The notes below the pieces were generated by a model. The model made no database searches. It saw only the letters and a list, made by a program, of their open reading frames with translations, and was not told where the DNA came from. From Xiphydria camelus (Eukaryota; Arthropoda; Insecta; Hymenoptera; Xiphydriidae): a DNA stretch of 64,000 nt. Of the stretch, positions 10,674-23,887 are shown in pieces; the first letter of the stretch is position 1, and each line of letters starts with the position of its first letter. The stretch lies in NCBI GenBank assembly GCA_963678675.1, contig OY783199.1:22813546-22877545 (forward strand). Direction: 5' to 3'. Made by a program: the position numbers and the translations under genes.

Positions 10674-11363
10674 GAAATTGAGCACTCCGGAGTTTTTGGG
10701 GTCGCCGATTACGAATCCAGTCAAAATTTCGAAAAACAATATGGCGGATCCAATATGGCGGAAAGGTTCCTCAAAAATTGATCGAATCTGGGTGAAATTG
10801 AGTACTCGGAGGTTTTTGGGGTCGCTGATTACGAATCCAAAGTCCAAATTTCGAAAAACAATATGGCGGATCCAATATGGCGGAAAGTTTCCTCAAACAT
10901 TGATCGAATATGGGTGAAATTGAGTACTCCGGAGTTTTTGGGGTCGCCGATTACGAATCCAGTCAAAATTTCGAAAAATAATATGGCGGATCCAATATGG
11001 CGGAAAGGTTCCTCAAAAATTGATCGAATCTGGGTGAAATTGAGTACTCGGAGGTTTTTGGGGTCGCTGATTAAGAATCCAAAGTCCAAATTTAGAAAAA
11101 CAATATGGCGGATCCAATATGGCGGAAAGTTTCCTCAAACATTGATCGAATATGGGTGAAATTGAGTACTCAGGGATTTTTGGGGTCGCTGATTACGAAT
11201 TCGAAGTTAAAATTTCGAAAAAAAATATGGCGGATCCAATATGGCGGAAAGGTTCCTCAAAAATTGATCGAATATGGAGGAAATTGAGTACTCGGGGGTT
11301 TTTGGGGTCGCTGATTACGAATCCTAAGTCCAAATTTCGAAAAACAATATGGCGGATCCAATA
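10674..11363 (+). repeat. Satellite-like higher-order tandem array, 120/122-bp alternating monomers
   Basis: Six monomers start at 10674, 10794, 10916, 11036, 11158 and 11280. Each runs GAAATTGAG-ACTC--G--TTTTTGGGGTCGC-GATTACGAAT, then AAATTTCGAAAAA, then GGCGGATCCAATATGGCGG and a TTCCTCAAA-ATTGATCGAAT tail. Monomers 1 and 3 share variants (CTCCGGAG, CCAGTC) and monomers 2 and 4 share others (CTCGGAGG, AAAGTCC), giving a ~242-bp dimer unit. The last monomer is cut short. The open frames here follow the repeat and are not evidence of a gene. Confidence 0.9.
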
Positions 11364-14300
11364 GATATAGTGTGTTCCAAGAAGTCTGCAACACATAGGT
11401 AACTTTTGGTTTTTAATTTCGCAAAAAAATTTATTTTAGATGAAAATTTGTACTCAAAGGCAAACTAATTTTATTTAAAAAGTACATTTACATAGATGTA
11501 AAATGACATGATTATTATAAAGATTCATGTTACAATCAAAGTTTGGCAACACGTGTTCAGTAATTCGGTAAAGCTTTCTAGATTAGACCCAGGTTTAATC
11601 AAGGCGACTGTATGATAACAAAACAAAATTAAAGACACTATTCAATATTTTACTATTTTGTTAAATATATTAACAATGGCTGAAATGATTGTTTCTTTAC
11701 TATTTATATTTTCCAAAAAATACTTCAAATCATAATGTTTTTATCCTATTACTTTAATTTATGAAAAAGAATAGGTACTTATCCCTTTGTGGTACTCTTT
11801 TTTTTTTTTCATCAACTTAGCCTGCAGTCTAATTTAAGAATCTGTGGTTTATTCTAGGCAGCCGGCTTCCTTGACTTGACCGAATAAATACTTTTAATTT
11901 TTATGATTTCTTGACGTTGGAAGATATTTTTGGAAAATTGAATTGCGTGAATGAAAAGTGTAGATAATGGCATATTATTCACGCGTATGTTGTTATTTCT
12001 CTTTTTGTAAGTTATTTCATTTTTAACACTTATTGAAAAATATGTTGTGGTCCAAATTGAGAGACTGTCCTACTTACGCTTCTAGTAATACCCTTGAAGA
12101 AGGAAGGCGTCTATTAGATGTCTATCAGACGTCAGAGTGTTCGTCAATGAGCATATCTAGTAGACGTCTATTCATAAATCTGTAGAAATTTCTAGTATCT
12201 CCTATACAAATTGAAATTGGAAACAATTCATCGATATCAAAACGTGACTGGAACTCTTCATTTCACACGAAAATTCTAAACAATTGACAGCTAAATTGTC
12301 AGTCTTAACGATATTTCGAATCGTGATTATCACGTTACTAATTCATTTTAAGCCGACGTTGATATAAAACTTATACAGAAACCGAAAAGTAATTTTCAAA
12401 CAAATATCTTATCATCAGTTAAGGTTTATAGATAAAAAAAAAGTAATCGCAATGCAAGTGGATATTGATGTGACCTTAGATGATACAAGATCTTATAATA
12501 GTTAAGAATAATGTTGATGAATTTATCACACAATATCACGTTATTGAAATTGAAAGAAATAAATGAAATAAAATGTCAAAGAGACAATTGTAATATGAAT
12601 TTATTCTTTTCGCCGTAGCTCTACTGAACGTAATAAGAGAAGAAAAATATCGATAGCAATGTAGCGAGATGCGATGAAACGCGTATATTATTGTGGACGT
12701 TTATTTCGAAATCGCAGAGAGACACTTCAATTTTATTTATATGTCTAGACTCTAACCGAACGTATAAACAGTCGGTGTACGAGCCTATCTAAATTAATCA
12801 TAAACTGCAATAGTTACATTAGGATAAGCACTAAAGTTATAATGGATTCTAATGCACCTAACAACCAGTAGGTACACTAAACCTCCGTAGGCATCCACCT
12901 TAATCGCGATTATTTCGTTAGCCATAAACTTTTGGTCCAAAACGATACGATATATCTTTCCAGAGATTGTATCTCGGCGTACACCAAAATTCTATATCAA
13001 AGTATGGGTGGAAAGTTCTCGAGTAACAAGATAATCGCGGTCGAAGAGGATGCCACTGGTAGCGCAATAGCTTCTCTCGTCTAATTTATCGATTCCTTCC
13101 GTAGTTGAAGATGTAGGAGTCGTAAGAGGCCTTTTGGGAGAGCCAGAAAGAACTTACCCCGCCAGCTGCCGTATATATAGATATAACGGAGACGTACTCT
13201 TTGGTCGATAAGTATATAGATCAAAGAAGGGAAGAAGAAAAGGAATAAAGAGGATGAAGGGCGAAACGAAAGACGTAGTAAAGGACCTCTCATCGCGATC
13301 GGAGAGTCGTCACTCGTCTCCGTTGATATTGGCCGCGAGAAACCAATTATTCGGGGTATACCATATAACCTTTTATATCGTCATCGCTTCGGGGTGGAGC
13401 ACAAGACTGCCGATAAGAGAAGCCTGAACGTCATTTCTTGCTTCGACAACTCCGCGACGATACGAGGTTCATTGATTACTTATTAGCCCGCCGGCCTTCA
13501 GAGAGAGTAGGTGTCTCGGTTCCCACCGAGGGAAGTCAGGGGGAAGTCTCGGGGTCAACGACGGTATCTGAGCAGAAATATTGTCGAGAAAGCCTGCAGG
13601 ATGTAGCGAGAGGATTCAATCAGAAAATAGCAAAATAAGCCCTTTCTGGAAGTCTTCTTTTTTGAACTTGAAGGGGGGAATATCAAGCATTCCCTTTTAT
13701 TGCGGTATTCCCCTTATATGGGCCAGATTCTTACAAATCCTTACTTCCGGACCTCCTCCTTCAGGACCTGATATTCCTAACTATTCCAGAGCTCGTCAAT
13801 ATTAGGAACTAATAATTGACTCCATATTGAGTTAACTTTTGCTAAGCTCTAGTGGCAAATGTCTGATCAAACAGAAATTCACAACAGAAAAGATCTTATG
13901 CTACTAGAAAATTATACAGGCACACAAAAAAAAATTTTTCTGTCATAGAGATCAGACCCACCCACGGTCACTCAACTAATACGGTTGCCTCAGTTGCCGC
14001 GAACCAATGAGAGCGCGTTAGCACATGACGTATCTCAGAATGTACAGCTTAGACAAAAGCCGCGCGAAGAAAATGCAACTTACGCAATATATGTAATATG
14101 CTGCATGCTATTGAAATTTTGTAGGTACCAATTCTTTATCGGAAATATATATGTTTATATCTATTAAATATATTATATAGCTAAGTACCTATATATTTAG
14201 AAAAATATCCATGTATTGTAGATATGTGTACGAGTATTTAAATAATAATATGTAACAAATTGGAATAATATTTATAGTGCTGGCGTTAAGTGTCAATTCG

Positions 14301-15246
14301 TTTAAATTTCTTTGCAGTCTTCGAGCTATAGTCGCTGTTATTTTTCGTTTCAGAGATTTTTCTTGGAGTTGTAAATTTAAATACTTAATTCTTATAAACA
14401 TTCTTTGGCGGCTAAATTCATGGATAACATCTGTATTATCTGTGTCGCATTTTTTTGAAAGAAAGCGTGCCCTTCTTTTTATAATATTCTTCTCACTTTT
14501 AATGGTCTTCTTCCCATGACATTTATTAAATTGTTCTTCTAACTGTTTAACCGAATTAAAGAAAAAATCGGAAGGTTCAATGAGTCCAGAAAGGAAAGAT
14601 ATTGCAACGACGAAGGAATTTGCTGGTGATTAATATCTTTCGTGCGGCTTCTTATATCTGGCCACTCTTTTAAGAATTTCCTTGCTAAATATTCAGCAAT
14701 ATATTTCAGACCATCACTTTCACTGAATTTTCGGGAAAAGTGTATTGCACCAAAAGGGGTTTACGTTGAAAAATAAAAAATTAAAATTATAAAAAACTTG
14801 CGTTTTCATTGTTAACGCGGGTACTTATTGATCCACCCTCGTATATATGTCGGACGTTTGCGGGTTTATACTGTTACGAACTGTTAAAAGTACACTGTGT
14901 CTATTAAAAAATTCAATATTTCCCCTCGAGGAGCCCTGTTACTGGTATGCACTGTAAACAATTATCAATCTTTTTTCTCCTTGTTTATACGTTTACCTAC
15001 GTATCTATACGTTTCGTTACTATATCGGTATACGTATTATAGCTATCAACGTAAATGTATTATACGTGAGTGTGTGTGTGTATCGCGTGGGCATACTATA
15101 TTATTGTTCTTAGTTAGCTATTTACACCGACGATAGGACGTCGTTAGCCTCAAAGTTTCATGCTAAATAACCCCTGAGACACGGTCGACATATGCCTTTT
15201 ACTTCCCCGTATTGAATAACTGCCTGAATATTTGATAAACAAATTA
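11364..15246. other. Non-coding DNA, no gene recognised
   Basis: Long AT-rich sequence. A degenerate AGACGTCT-rich patch lies at 12105-12175 and a CpG-rich island at ~13080-13470. A short GT run occurs at ~15067. The 13081-13293 and 13438-13805 frames have no motif or splice context that I can defend. Confidence 0.4.
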
Positions 15247-15283
15247 TTAACTGGGCGACACACACGCGTAGCTACCCAGTTAA
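15247..15283. repeat. Small hairpin with TTAACTGGG / CCCAGTTAA arms
   Basis: Nine-base perfect arms enclose a 19-base loop. It lies just left of the TTAA-flanked MITE and itself begins and ends in TTAA, so it could be a minimal remnant of the same type. Confidence 0.45.
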
Positions 15284-15294
15284 AATTCACCTAT

Positions 15295-15388
15295 TTAACC
15301 CCTTGACATACAAATAAAACAAAATTTGCTACAATGCCATATGAAATGAATGGCGTGTCCCAGACGTCATTGTATGTTCAGGGGTTAA
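15295..15388. mobile_element. 86-bp piggyBac-type MITE (TTAA-flanked)
   Basis: TTAA (15295-15298) precedes CCCCTTGACATACAA, and the inverse end TTGTATGTTCAGGGG is followed by TTAA (15385-15388). Thirteen of the 15 terminal bases pair. C-rich ends plus a TTAA duplication point to mobilisation by a piggyBac-family enzyme. Confidence 0.7.
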
Positions 15389-16159
15389 TTAAACAGCTTC
15401 CTCAGAATCTAGCCGGAACCGCATACTAGGTATATGCGCCAATTAGAAGAGCGTATAACTCGAAATAATGAACGCGAAAGTCCTTCTATAAATAACGTTG
15501 TCTTCGATTTCAATGTAATTAACTAGACAGCTGGTAACGAGGTTTCCCTCGTGTGGACAATGAGAGACAGTCTCTTTTAGAGGGGGCAGTGGAATCGTCG
15601 AAATGTGAAAGCATCGTTTCTCATCCGAGCGTTCCGGTGAAACGACGGAACAAAGCGAATTATGCGGAAATTACGTTAATCTAATCCACAGGAATTATAT
15701 GTAACACTAAATTCCACCCTTTACAGGATCTAAAAAGTCGACTTTCGTCTCTCTACCACGAATCAGCAGAAACGAATTTGATTCATTCAAAAAGTTCTTA
15801 ACGCGGACGATAACGTCATCTCTGCCTTTCTTCCACAAAGAAATACATTCCAATTGAATTGTAGAAAATGATGCTCGCTTTCCTTAGTCTGCACCTTATC
15901 GGGCATTGGCAGAGAAAGTGAGGTAGAGAAAATCAGTATCAGGGAGAAAAGGAAAGGAAATAAATGAGCCCTCCTTTCTCTCTCTTTCTCAACTTAAATT
16001 AGAGTATAAGAAACATAGAAAAAAACAGAGTAAATGGATAACGAAGGAACAGACCTTCTTGAGCTTGCAAATATACGGAGGTAAGTTATTTCTGTACAAC
16101 AGTTTAACGAGGAGTTCTGTACATACTACATACATAATATATAGAGCACTCCACGTTGT
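15389..16159. other. Non-coding stretch, nothing recognised
   Basis: Moderately CpG-containing DNA without repeats or coding signals that I can support. Confidence 0.4.
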
Positions 16160-16841
16160 CCACAAGTGTCTGACCCTCACCATCGTAGATTTACTTAGTG
16201 ATTTTTTCCCGTGTTGTTTTCACTCTAAAAGGCCTATATATTTTATAATAGTTTTTTTATCTCAGAAAAAAGTCTCAAAAGTCTTCTGAGAAGTTACAAC
16301 TAGTTTAACCTCGTCCGAAAGTAAAAAAAAATTGGGCTTCTATTCCTTTTACATACTTGAAACATATTTTTTTTCACAAAAATCAGGTTTAAACACGATT
16401 AAAATTCTACATATGAAATAGAATATTCCTTACAGAATAAAAATCATTTTAAAAGTGAAGCTAATTTTTTCCACAATTTTTCGAAATAAATGCGAAAAAA
16501 TTAATTTAACTTTTGAAGTAATTTTTATTCATCCGAGAATATTCTATTTCCTTCAGAATTTGAACCAAGTTCACAAATTATTTTTTTGAAACAAAATACG
16601 TTAGCGTAAAAAATAGTAAGTCAGATTTTACTGATTTCAAACAAGTCCTAAACTGGTTGTAACTTGTAGGAAAATTTTTCAGAATTTGAAAAACGTTTCT
16701 TAGTAGCCTTAAAAAAATCATAATTTATGAAGGCCCCATGGTGAAAAAATCTCTTTAAAACACTGGAGGCCTTATAGAGTGAGCAGAACACGGGAAAAAA
16801 TTCCGAAGCAAATTCGCAATGGTGAGGGTCAGAGGCTTGTC
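16160..16841. mobile_element. TIR element of the CTGACCCTCACC family
   Basis: The left end (16160-16230) reads CCACAAGTGTCTGACCCTCA and continues to TTTTTTCCCGTGTTGTTTTC and ACTCTA-AAGGCC. The right end (16768-16841) is its inverted, diverged copy. Inner inverted words GAAGTTACAACTAGTTT (~16291) and AAACTGGTTGTAACTTG (~16650) show that the pairing continues inward. No transposase is present. Related pieces are at 35230-35525 (interior) and 63648-64000 (one end). Confidence 0.7.
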
Positions 16842-19651
16842 GAGGCTGTTACACTGCAAGAATTAAAAAAGAGCGGGAGAGAGATAGTTCCGTGTGGAAC
16901 ACCATTGTTTACGGCTATGTCACGTAACTTGCACGCCTTTTCAACTTTACTAACGAGCTTCTGCGGGTCATTTAACGCATAAAATCCTCGGAGTTCTACG
17001 GGCATCCGTTGAATAAAGTGTTTAGTCAAAAATAACGCGCATTGCTATTCGTTATTCTCGTTAGACTCTGTGAAACATAAGGAAATGGCAACCAGAAGTC
17101 TATAGCGGTTGACGACCTACATTTTGTATTTTTATTACGATAAAATGAAGCAAACTGAAAAATATTTCATCCATTAAGTTCCATTTATTCTATTTTTAAG
17201 TTATTATACATAGTAGGGAGAGTGCAAGACATTTATGCTACCCATAATATACTACTCTACTTTTTTTGGGTAATGGAATAGTATGACTAGTATTGATTAC
17301 TATTAATTCGTTACCCATACATTTTTGAGCTAAACTGGTATAACGCTTATTCGAAGATCACATTTGGTTTATAAAAAAGGATTATAAGAATTAATGAAAC
17401 ACCGAATTAACTCTTGACGGCTCTTTCTCCTTCTTTATACATTGGCAACTTTTGAAATATCTTCTTACACTGAAAAAAAAGTAACGATTCTGCAACAGAC
17501 CAAAGTATTTCTAAGAACATTTTGCTACTACATCATTAAGCATCTCCACATGAGTAATACGTATCGCTGCGGAAGCGATCTAATTAAATCTAACTAGATC
17601 TAAATTTTGAAACAGATTGTTCTAATGAGATCTAAGCAGATCTTGTTGGATCTGAATAGAGTTTGCTAGATCTGAGTAGGTCTAATATTGCATTCGACCG
17701 TTTATTTTAACGAGATCTGCTTAGATATAAAATATTTTAATTGATTGTTATCTAAAAATAATTTAACGTAATGGAATTGAAATAATTCTTCCATTTTTGC
17801 TTAAATCATTTGTCAACAGTTCTAGATATCAAATTAATAAGCTTTAATGAAATTAGCTTACTTGCTTACCATGATAATGAAAAATTATAAACATCTTGAA
17901 TCTCGATTTAGATTAAATCTCGTTACGACTTATTATGATCTTCACACATTTCTATAGAAACCAGATGCATTATTCTCATTAGAAACTATCAATAAATCTG
18001 TACTTTTTGAAACAACTATCGACCAATCAATGATTTAAGTATCAAATATCAAAAATCAATATCGACTCGTTACTTGTTAATTTTTTCTCTAAATTGATAC
18101 AAACTATGGAAATATTTAATTCCGATGCTAGTGAAAAGTTCCTAGATAATGAGATATTAGGGATCTAAGTTAGTGCTCAGTATTGATAATAATAACGAAT
18201 ATTATTAGACAGAGGTATACCTAGATGTAAGCTCAATAAAGAGTTAAAAAAATCGCTTTTCGTGGAGACCTAAAAACCCTTAAGAGCTGCGGTTTAAACT
18301 TCCTTAAAATCCGGCTTATCACTGAGAACCAAAAAGAAAATGCTTCTAGTCCGCTAATTGTAAAACAAGTTTTCCTTCTATTCTTGAAGGAAAGGAATCT
18401 ATTGATACAATCTATCGAAAATACGAATTCGTGGTAATATTTATTATAAAGGTCAATGACGATAAGAATAACATACTTCTCAACGTGAATTACTTTGATT
18501 TTCATTTCAATATGTAAAACTCCTCACAGAAAAAAAGAACTACGAACTATAGCATAATTTACAATTCCGCCCAGGAAATTTTACAGAATTACAAAGTAAT
18601 TAGGTTTTTTTCTTGGGGAAATAATATACATTTTTGGGAAACATATAGAAATTCCTGTGGAAACAGATATCATATCTGGTTAAACTACAATGTTTGCAGC
18701 TATAAATTTGTAAATAGAAATGTGTCCTCTGTACAAATTCTTAAAAATTAGCTCGAGCCTCAGTGCTACTGAATGAAACTGTAAAAATTGCTGGTTCTTT
18801 TTTGCGTGCTCTTTCGATTCGTCTTTCTTTATCTCGATTCCCTTCGACGAAGCCTGTATTTGTACCTCCGTATGAAGAATAAAAATATCTCTATATTTCC
18901 TTTTTCTTGAAATTCATAAACAAGGAGAAGTGAAATATTGTCTACTTGCATAGTAAAATAGATATATCTAAAACGCGTACATACTCATCATGAGACAAAT
19001 ATATCTTTCGTTCAAATAAACCTACCTATTCATAGTTGCCTGCCTTCTACCAAATTATTGATTCAATTCAAATGGAATTCATTTCATCTACAATATTCCT
19101 TGATCTATTTTTATATACGGGAGATTTCTTTCTGACAGATTTTCCTTTGAATCAAGTGAATTTATTTTGTGGTCAACAAATACGTTAGTATATAATAAGG
19201 AAATACTTAATCGTTTTATTGAAATGAATAAATATTATTTCTCGCAGACAATATAGAATTGATGGAGGAAGTTTAAAGCTATTGTCTTCTTTTATCTTTA
19301 AGGTAAACTAAAATTAAATGAAACACTCTCGAGGTTTTGTCCTGGCCGCAGTGAGCCAAAATAGAAAATTAAGGATCATGTAAAATTATCCTCGCTTAAT
19401 TTGACTGTACCCAGAAAGACTAAAAAACCGTAACTCAAATTTATACCACCACCTCCTTTAACCTATTGTTCCCTATTGATGCACTTTTAATCCCAACGTG
19501 TCGAGCTTGCAATTCGTGTGCAAATCATCCCGAAAGCGTTTTCCTTTTTGCGGAATAAAACATCAAAACACGCTCAATACGCAGCATTGGCAGGCTCGAC
19601 ATGATTTCGAAAATGCATCACATTACTTTTATAAAATAGATTGTACGAGTA
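16842..19651. other. Non-coding DNA with a GATCT-rich patch
   Basis: At 17575-17725 the word AGATCT or GATCT recurs many times in both orientations, giving a degenerate palindromic patch that may be a decayed MITE. A TTTACACTGAAAAAAAAG-like terminus word lies at ~17468. No coding signal was recognised elsewhere. Confidence 0.4.
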
Positions 19652-19856
19652 CACTGAGAAAAGTAAATAGCGTATCGAAGTAAATGATTTTCTTAGAACT
19701 ATTCATGTCGACAGTTTACGTGAGTCATGTAATATTTTTTTGGATTAAATAAAATTGACTATATCCAAGCAAACATTATTTAAATCAAGTAAATCATCAA
19801 CATAAATAGTGCCAAGAAAACTATTTACTTGGACTTGTAACAAATTTTTCTCAGTG
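19652..19856. mobile_element. MITE with CACTGAGAAAA ends
   Basis: The left end CACTGAGAAAAGTAAATAG pairs with the right end (…AACTATTTACTTGG…TTTTTCTCAGTG). Inner words CTTAGAACTATTCATGT and its inverse ATAAATAGTGCCAAGAA extend the arms. The same terminus type bounds the elements at 31902-32121 and 44296-44553. Confidence 0.65.
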
Positions 19857-20374
19857 AATGTAATCACCCCGTTTGATCTATTAACATAAATTTCACTCGA
19901 CATCGTCTTGGAAAGTGACCGATGAAGACTTCCATCGGGTGTGAAAGGTAGAGTATGTCTATCGAGCAGAAAGCGTTGTAAAATATAACAAGGGTCGTGA
20001 GGGTTACGTTGAGCAGAGAGGATAAGAGATGGTCACGTAGCCGAATAAGGTTGTTCTGGGAAAACGACGGTAACCAACAGCCGGCTCAAAATTAGCCGAA
20101 GGCTCTAAAAGCATCCCCAAAAGGATCACTGATCTCTAATGTAAATGTGCATATGTGTATATTTACCTATACATACACGTATAGAATGAGAAGGAAAGAA
20201 CGGAATCATTCGAGCAGCTTTGTTCACTCTTAGTTATCAGAACTGAATAACGACGATGAGGAGCCAAGGGATAATCGTTTAATATTCCAGTAATTCTTTA
20301 CCCTTACGAAATTTGCCAGCTAAGAATTGTGTCGACAAAGATCCCAATAGAAATTGCACGCCGAATTCTTTTTC
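19857..20374. other. Non-coding stretch, nothing recognised
   Basis: No gene, repeat or RNA signal seen. Confidence 0.4.
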
Positions 20375-21025
20375 CACGGAAAAAGTATTAATATCCGAAT
20401 ATAGTGCCAAGTACCTACCTATCAAGTGTTTTTCAAGATCAGCGAGGTAGAAGATGCGAGAGCGGGTGCGGAACATTCAATTAATCCTTAACACGTCTCC
20501 TATGTCGCCCATGTTGCAACTCACTCAGTATAATCGAACTTAATAAAAGTAACCGAGATTGAAATGAGAAATGACTATACCAAAACAAGTCATCAATGTT
20601 CTAAATGGTATTTGGTGAGCCTATGTCTGAACAAATTATTATTTGTGTATACGTTACTCTGGCTGAGGTATCTTTCAATTATAAGAATTAATATAATACA
20701 ATTCAATAATATGTAGTGTATAGTATATGCATAACATAATATTCTGATACTCTATAATTTGTTCTGGCACGGATCCGTTAAGTACCACTTCGAACATTAG
20801 TGACCCGTTTTGGTATAGTTATTTATCAACTCGATTTTGATTATTTTTACTACGTTCGAGTATACCAAGTAATTTACAAAATGAGAGATATAGGAGACGT
20901 ATAAAGGATTACTTAATCCAATTTTCCGCTCGCACTCTCGCATCTCCTAACTCGCCCATCCTGAAAAACACATGATAGGTAAGTACTTAGCACTATACTC
21001 GAAAATCAATACTTTTTTTGTGGGA
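20375..21025. repeat. Diverged 650-bp foldback (inverted repeat, ~270-bp arms)
   Basis: The left arm (~20375-20642) and right arm (~20755-21025) pair in the same order: ATAGTGCCAAGTAC with GTACTTAGCACTAT, AGATGCGAGAG with CTCTCGCATCT, ACGTCTCCTAT with ATAGGAGACGT, ACTATACCAAAAC with GTTTTGGTATAGT, and TGAACAAATTAT with ATAATTTGTTCTG. An AT-rich centre separates them. Arms have clearly diverged, so this is old or under relaxed constraint. No TIR or target duplication could be fixed. Confidence 0.7.
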
Positions 21026-21561
21026 CAAAATACACACTAAGAATATAAAATCTCTTCATCAGCCTATGTGCCGATATAAAACATTAATTATTTGAAGTAT
21101 TAATTTGTTTATCACAGTGCGCAGGACAACAGAAAGATCCAATACATTCCACTAGTAACTCGATCGGTATGAATGTAGCAATATCTGAAGACACGGAGGA
21201 CCAAAAGGATAACCAAACAGCGCGAGTCAATAAATTATTTAAACAATAAACTTATGCAAATATCTCAGAAATGGAGAAGGATATGGTGAAACGGAGAACA
21301 TTTCGGGATACCGTCTATTATTCTATGACTCTCTCTTATGTTTCGATACTACATAACAAGTGCCACCATATCATATGTGAGCGGTAGCTTTAAATTACTT
21401 TTATGACACGGAATGGAAGTGTCCTAAAACTTATTTGTACACCTAATGTTATGACTAAACATTTATTAGCGAGTTATTAAAATCGCAAGCAATTTTCGCT
21501 GATGACTGTCATAGCTGATGAAATTTGAAACTGATTTAACAGGCACTGACACTTCTCGTTA

Positions 21562-21722
21562 TACAGTATGTTCGAGAGCAAAGTATACAAAGGGACCCGT
21601 GGATTTATGTTATATGCGCGAAAAATTGCGCTTGCACAGCTTTAATTTCAAAGAAGTACTACAATATAAATCAATATAAATCTATGGGTCCCTCTGTATA
21701 CTTTGCACTCAGACATTCTGTA
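21562..21722. mobile_element. 157-bp palindromic MITE with TA target duplication
   Basis: TA (21562-21563) precedes CAGTATGTTCGAGAGCAAAG, and the right end finishes with the inverse …CTTTGCACTCAGACATTCTG before TA (21721-21722). Arms pair over about 50 bases, including AAAGTATACAAAGGGACCC. TA duplication fits Tc1/mariner-type mobilisation. Confidence 0.75.
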
Positions 21723-23887
21723 TTAGACATGCTATGTACTTACAGAGAATACGAGGTAATTACCAGTATGTGGTCTGCTACGAACTATCAATTCCAATGC
21801 ATTTTAATGCAGCGTTTTCTTCTTGGAACGAGTCGTTTATCAGCACGTGACTGTTATAGTAACCGATAATTTTGTTAATATATAGTAAATATTTTGTTTT
21901 AAACCGTCCGCACAAGTGCTACGTGTCACTCACATACGTAACGATAATTTCTTTCTCTCACACATATGCATAGCCATGATATTCAGAAACAATATGCTCT
22001 TCAGTCGTTACAATGCTTAATCGTACCTAATACTGGTAAACCCCCTTTAGCTAGGTACAGTTTGATTTACTGGTAGGTATAAAAAAATAACGATAAACAT
22101 AAATAGCGTAGGTAATTAAATCAACGGCCTACCATATTCTGGCCTTTTGTTAATTAATATTGCTCCGCGCCAATATTTTATTACCAGTTATTCATCAAAC
22201 GTTCCACGTGCCACACTTTTATTTTGTGTCATAAAAATGGTAGTAATATAATAGTAGCGGACATCCAAAACTGATACCGAACAACGTCCAAGAAATTACG
22301 CATTCACGGAAACACCCTCGATGTACCTACTCCAAAGGGTACCCGTGCAGAAAAGGGTAGTTTTACGTAGTCACGTACTAGATATAAAAAATCAACTAGA
22401 TCACGTGTCCTTGACGTCATATAGGTACCGAAAGTGAAAGTACGATCCGCGAACAATACAGCGCAACGACTTATCGCATCCGGGAAGATGACTCCTCACC
22501 CTCGGTTATCTTTAAAGCTCCGCGAGAAACAAACCGTGCTGCAACGTGAAAATGAATCGAAGCGTGGAGGATATGTCAAAACAGACGCTCACCATTCCTT
22601 ATGCGCACCCCCTCGGCGTGTTCGACCCTCTGAAACTGGTTCGCCCCCTACCGCCGTCCCTCTTCGCCGTGTCACCACAAATGTTCACCAGCCAGTTGTC
22701 GACTCACGTTGAGCATAAAAGTGACGAGGATCCATTCCTTTGTGACGACGTGACAAATACCCCGAAGAGATAGGAAATAGAATTCTGCACCCGCTTCAAA
22801 CTTCCTCTCGACGTGGAAGGTAATTTGACATGGCAAGGTGGGTTGAAGTTTTCGGTGGTTGGGGAATGACAAAAATTGAAGGAAAACGGTGGGAGATAAG
22901 GCAAGGAAAAAATATGCAAAAGTGAGAGACAAATAATCATGGAACGAATAAAAAGAAGATCGCAAGGAAGAGTAAATAACCCTAAGGAGCTTCCCTCAAT
23001 AAATTTAATTTGGACCAATGTCTTCTTCGAAGGAGATCGCCCAATGCTCGATGCCAAATGTCGTGTATATTATGCATTCTGCCTGTTCTCCTCATAATTC
23101 CACGGAACTACGCTGAACTCGAAATGGGATGTCGTGGTTATACCAACCAGGGGTCCGGCTTAGGCCAGACCGGATGCTGCCCGATAGAACCCAACGCGGA
23201 GTCCTTGCAGTTTCCGGATCCTTATCAATATCCAATAACGTTCAATGCTATAACCAAACTATTCTGAGCTCCCTGAGCAACTAACAGGGTGACCACAATT
23301 CCATTTATTGAATCGTAAACTTGTACGTTAATTTGCCGTGTTTCGCTTATTACACATAATGTATATACATAAGTAACGCAAGAAAAATGGAGAAAACTTG
23401 TTAGAAGAGAAAGATATGGTGGATATAGAACACAGCTAATGTACTTCTCGAATGATGAATTGAGGACAAGTTGAAATATTAACTACAGCATTTGTAACTA
23501 TGCATCTCGCTATATTTCAATAACGATTTGAAAGTAGTTACGCAAACATTAGAGATTATTATCGAAAATAAACTCGTGAACTACCGCACCAAAAGCGTAC
23601 GTCTTAAGGTATATTTTCATTGATTCTAGAAATGAGCGTCAAATAAAATCAGCTGACTCATAGAGTCACTTGGAAGAAGCAGAATTTATTTTGGCTTTTT
23701 CGTTCGTGACGCTCACTTATGTGACATTATTTTGCGTGGCATTTAAAAATGAACGATGAAAATGTAAATAATAAGTAAGTTTGATTATTCATCAATTAGT
23801 AGGATAGTTTTAATGAAACATATAAGAATACGTTTCTGGCATGGTGCGTGTGGTGGGTAGATATACGTGAAAAGATATGATTTTGAG
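21723..23887. other. Non-coding DNA with a CpG-rich island at 22400-22800
   Basis: The island carries overlapping frames on both strands (22434-22773 plus; 22672-23057 minus). Their sequences show no motif that I recognise, and the frames overlap each other, as expected of GC-rich non-coding DNA. The frame at 23010-23267 is likewise unrecognised. Confidence 0.4.

Noticed and set aside
10462..11159. Long frames with a repeated GSLITNP-like peptide
   Set aside because: They are read through the tandem monomers. The 122-base monomers shift the frame, so no continuous repeat protein is possible.
17575..17725. GATCT-rich patch as a possible binding-site array
   Set aside because: The words are irregularly spaced and degenerate; a decayed palindromic repeat is simpler.
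22434..23057. Overlapping 90-117 codon frames on both strands
   Set aside because: GC- and CpG-rich sequence lengthens frames by chance; the frames overlap each other and none resembles a known family.
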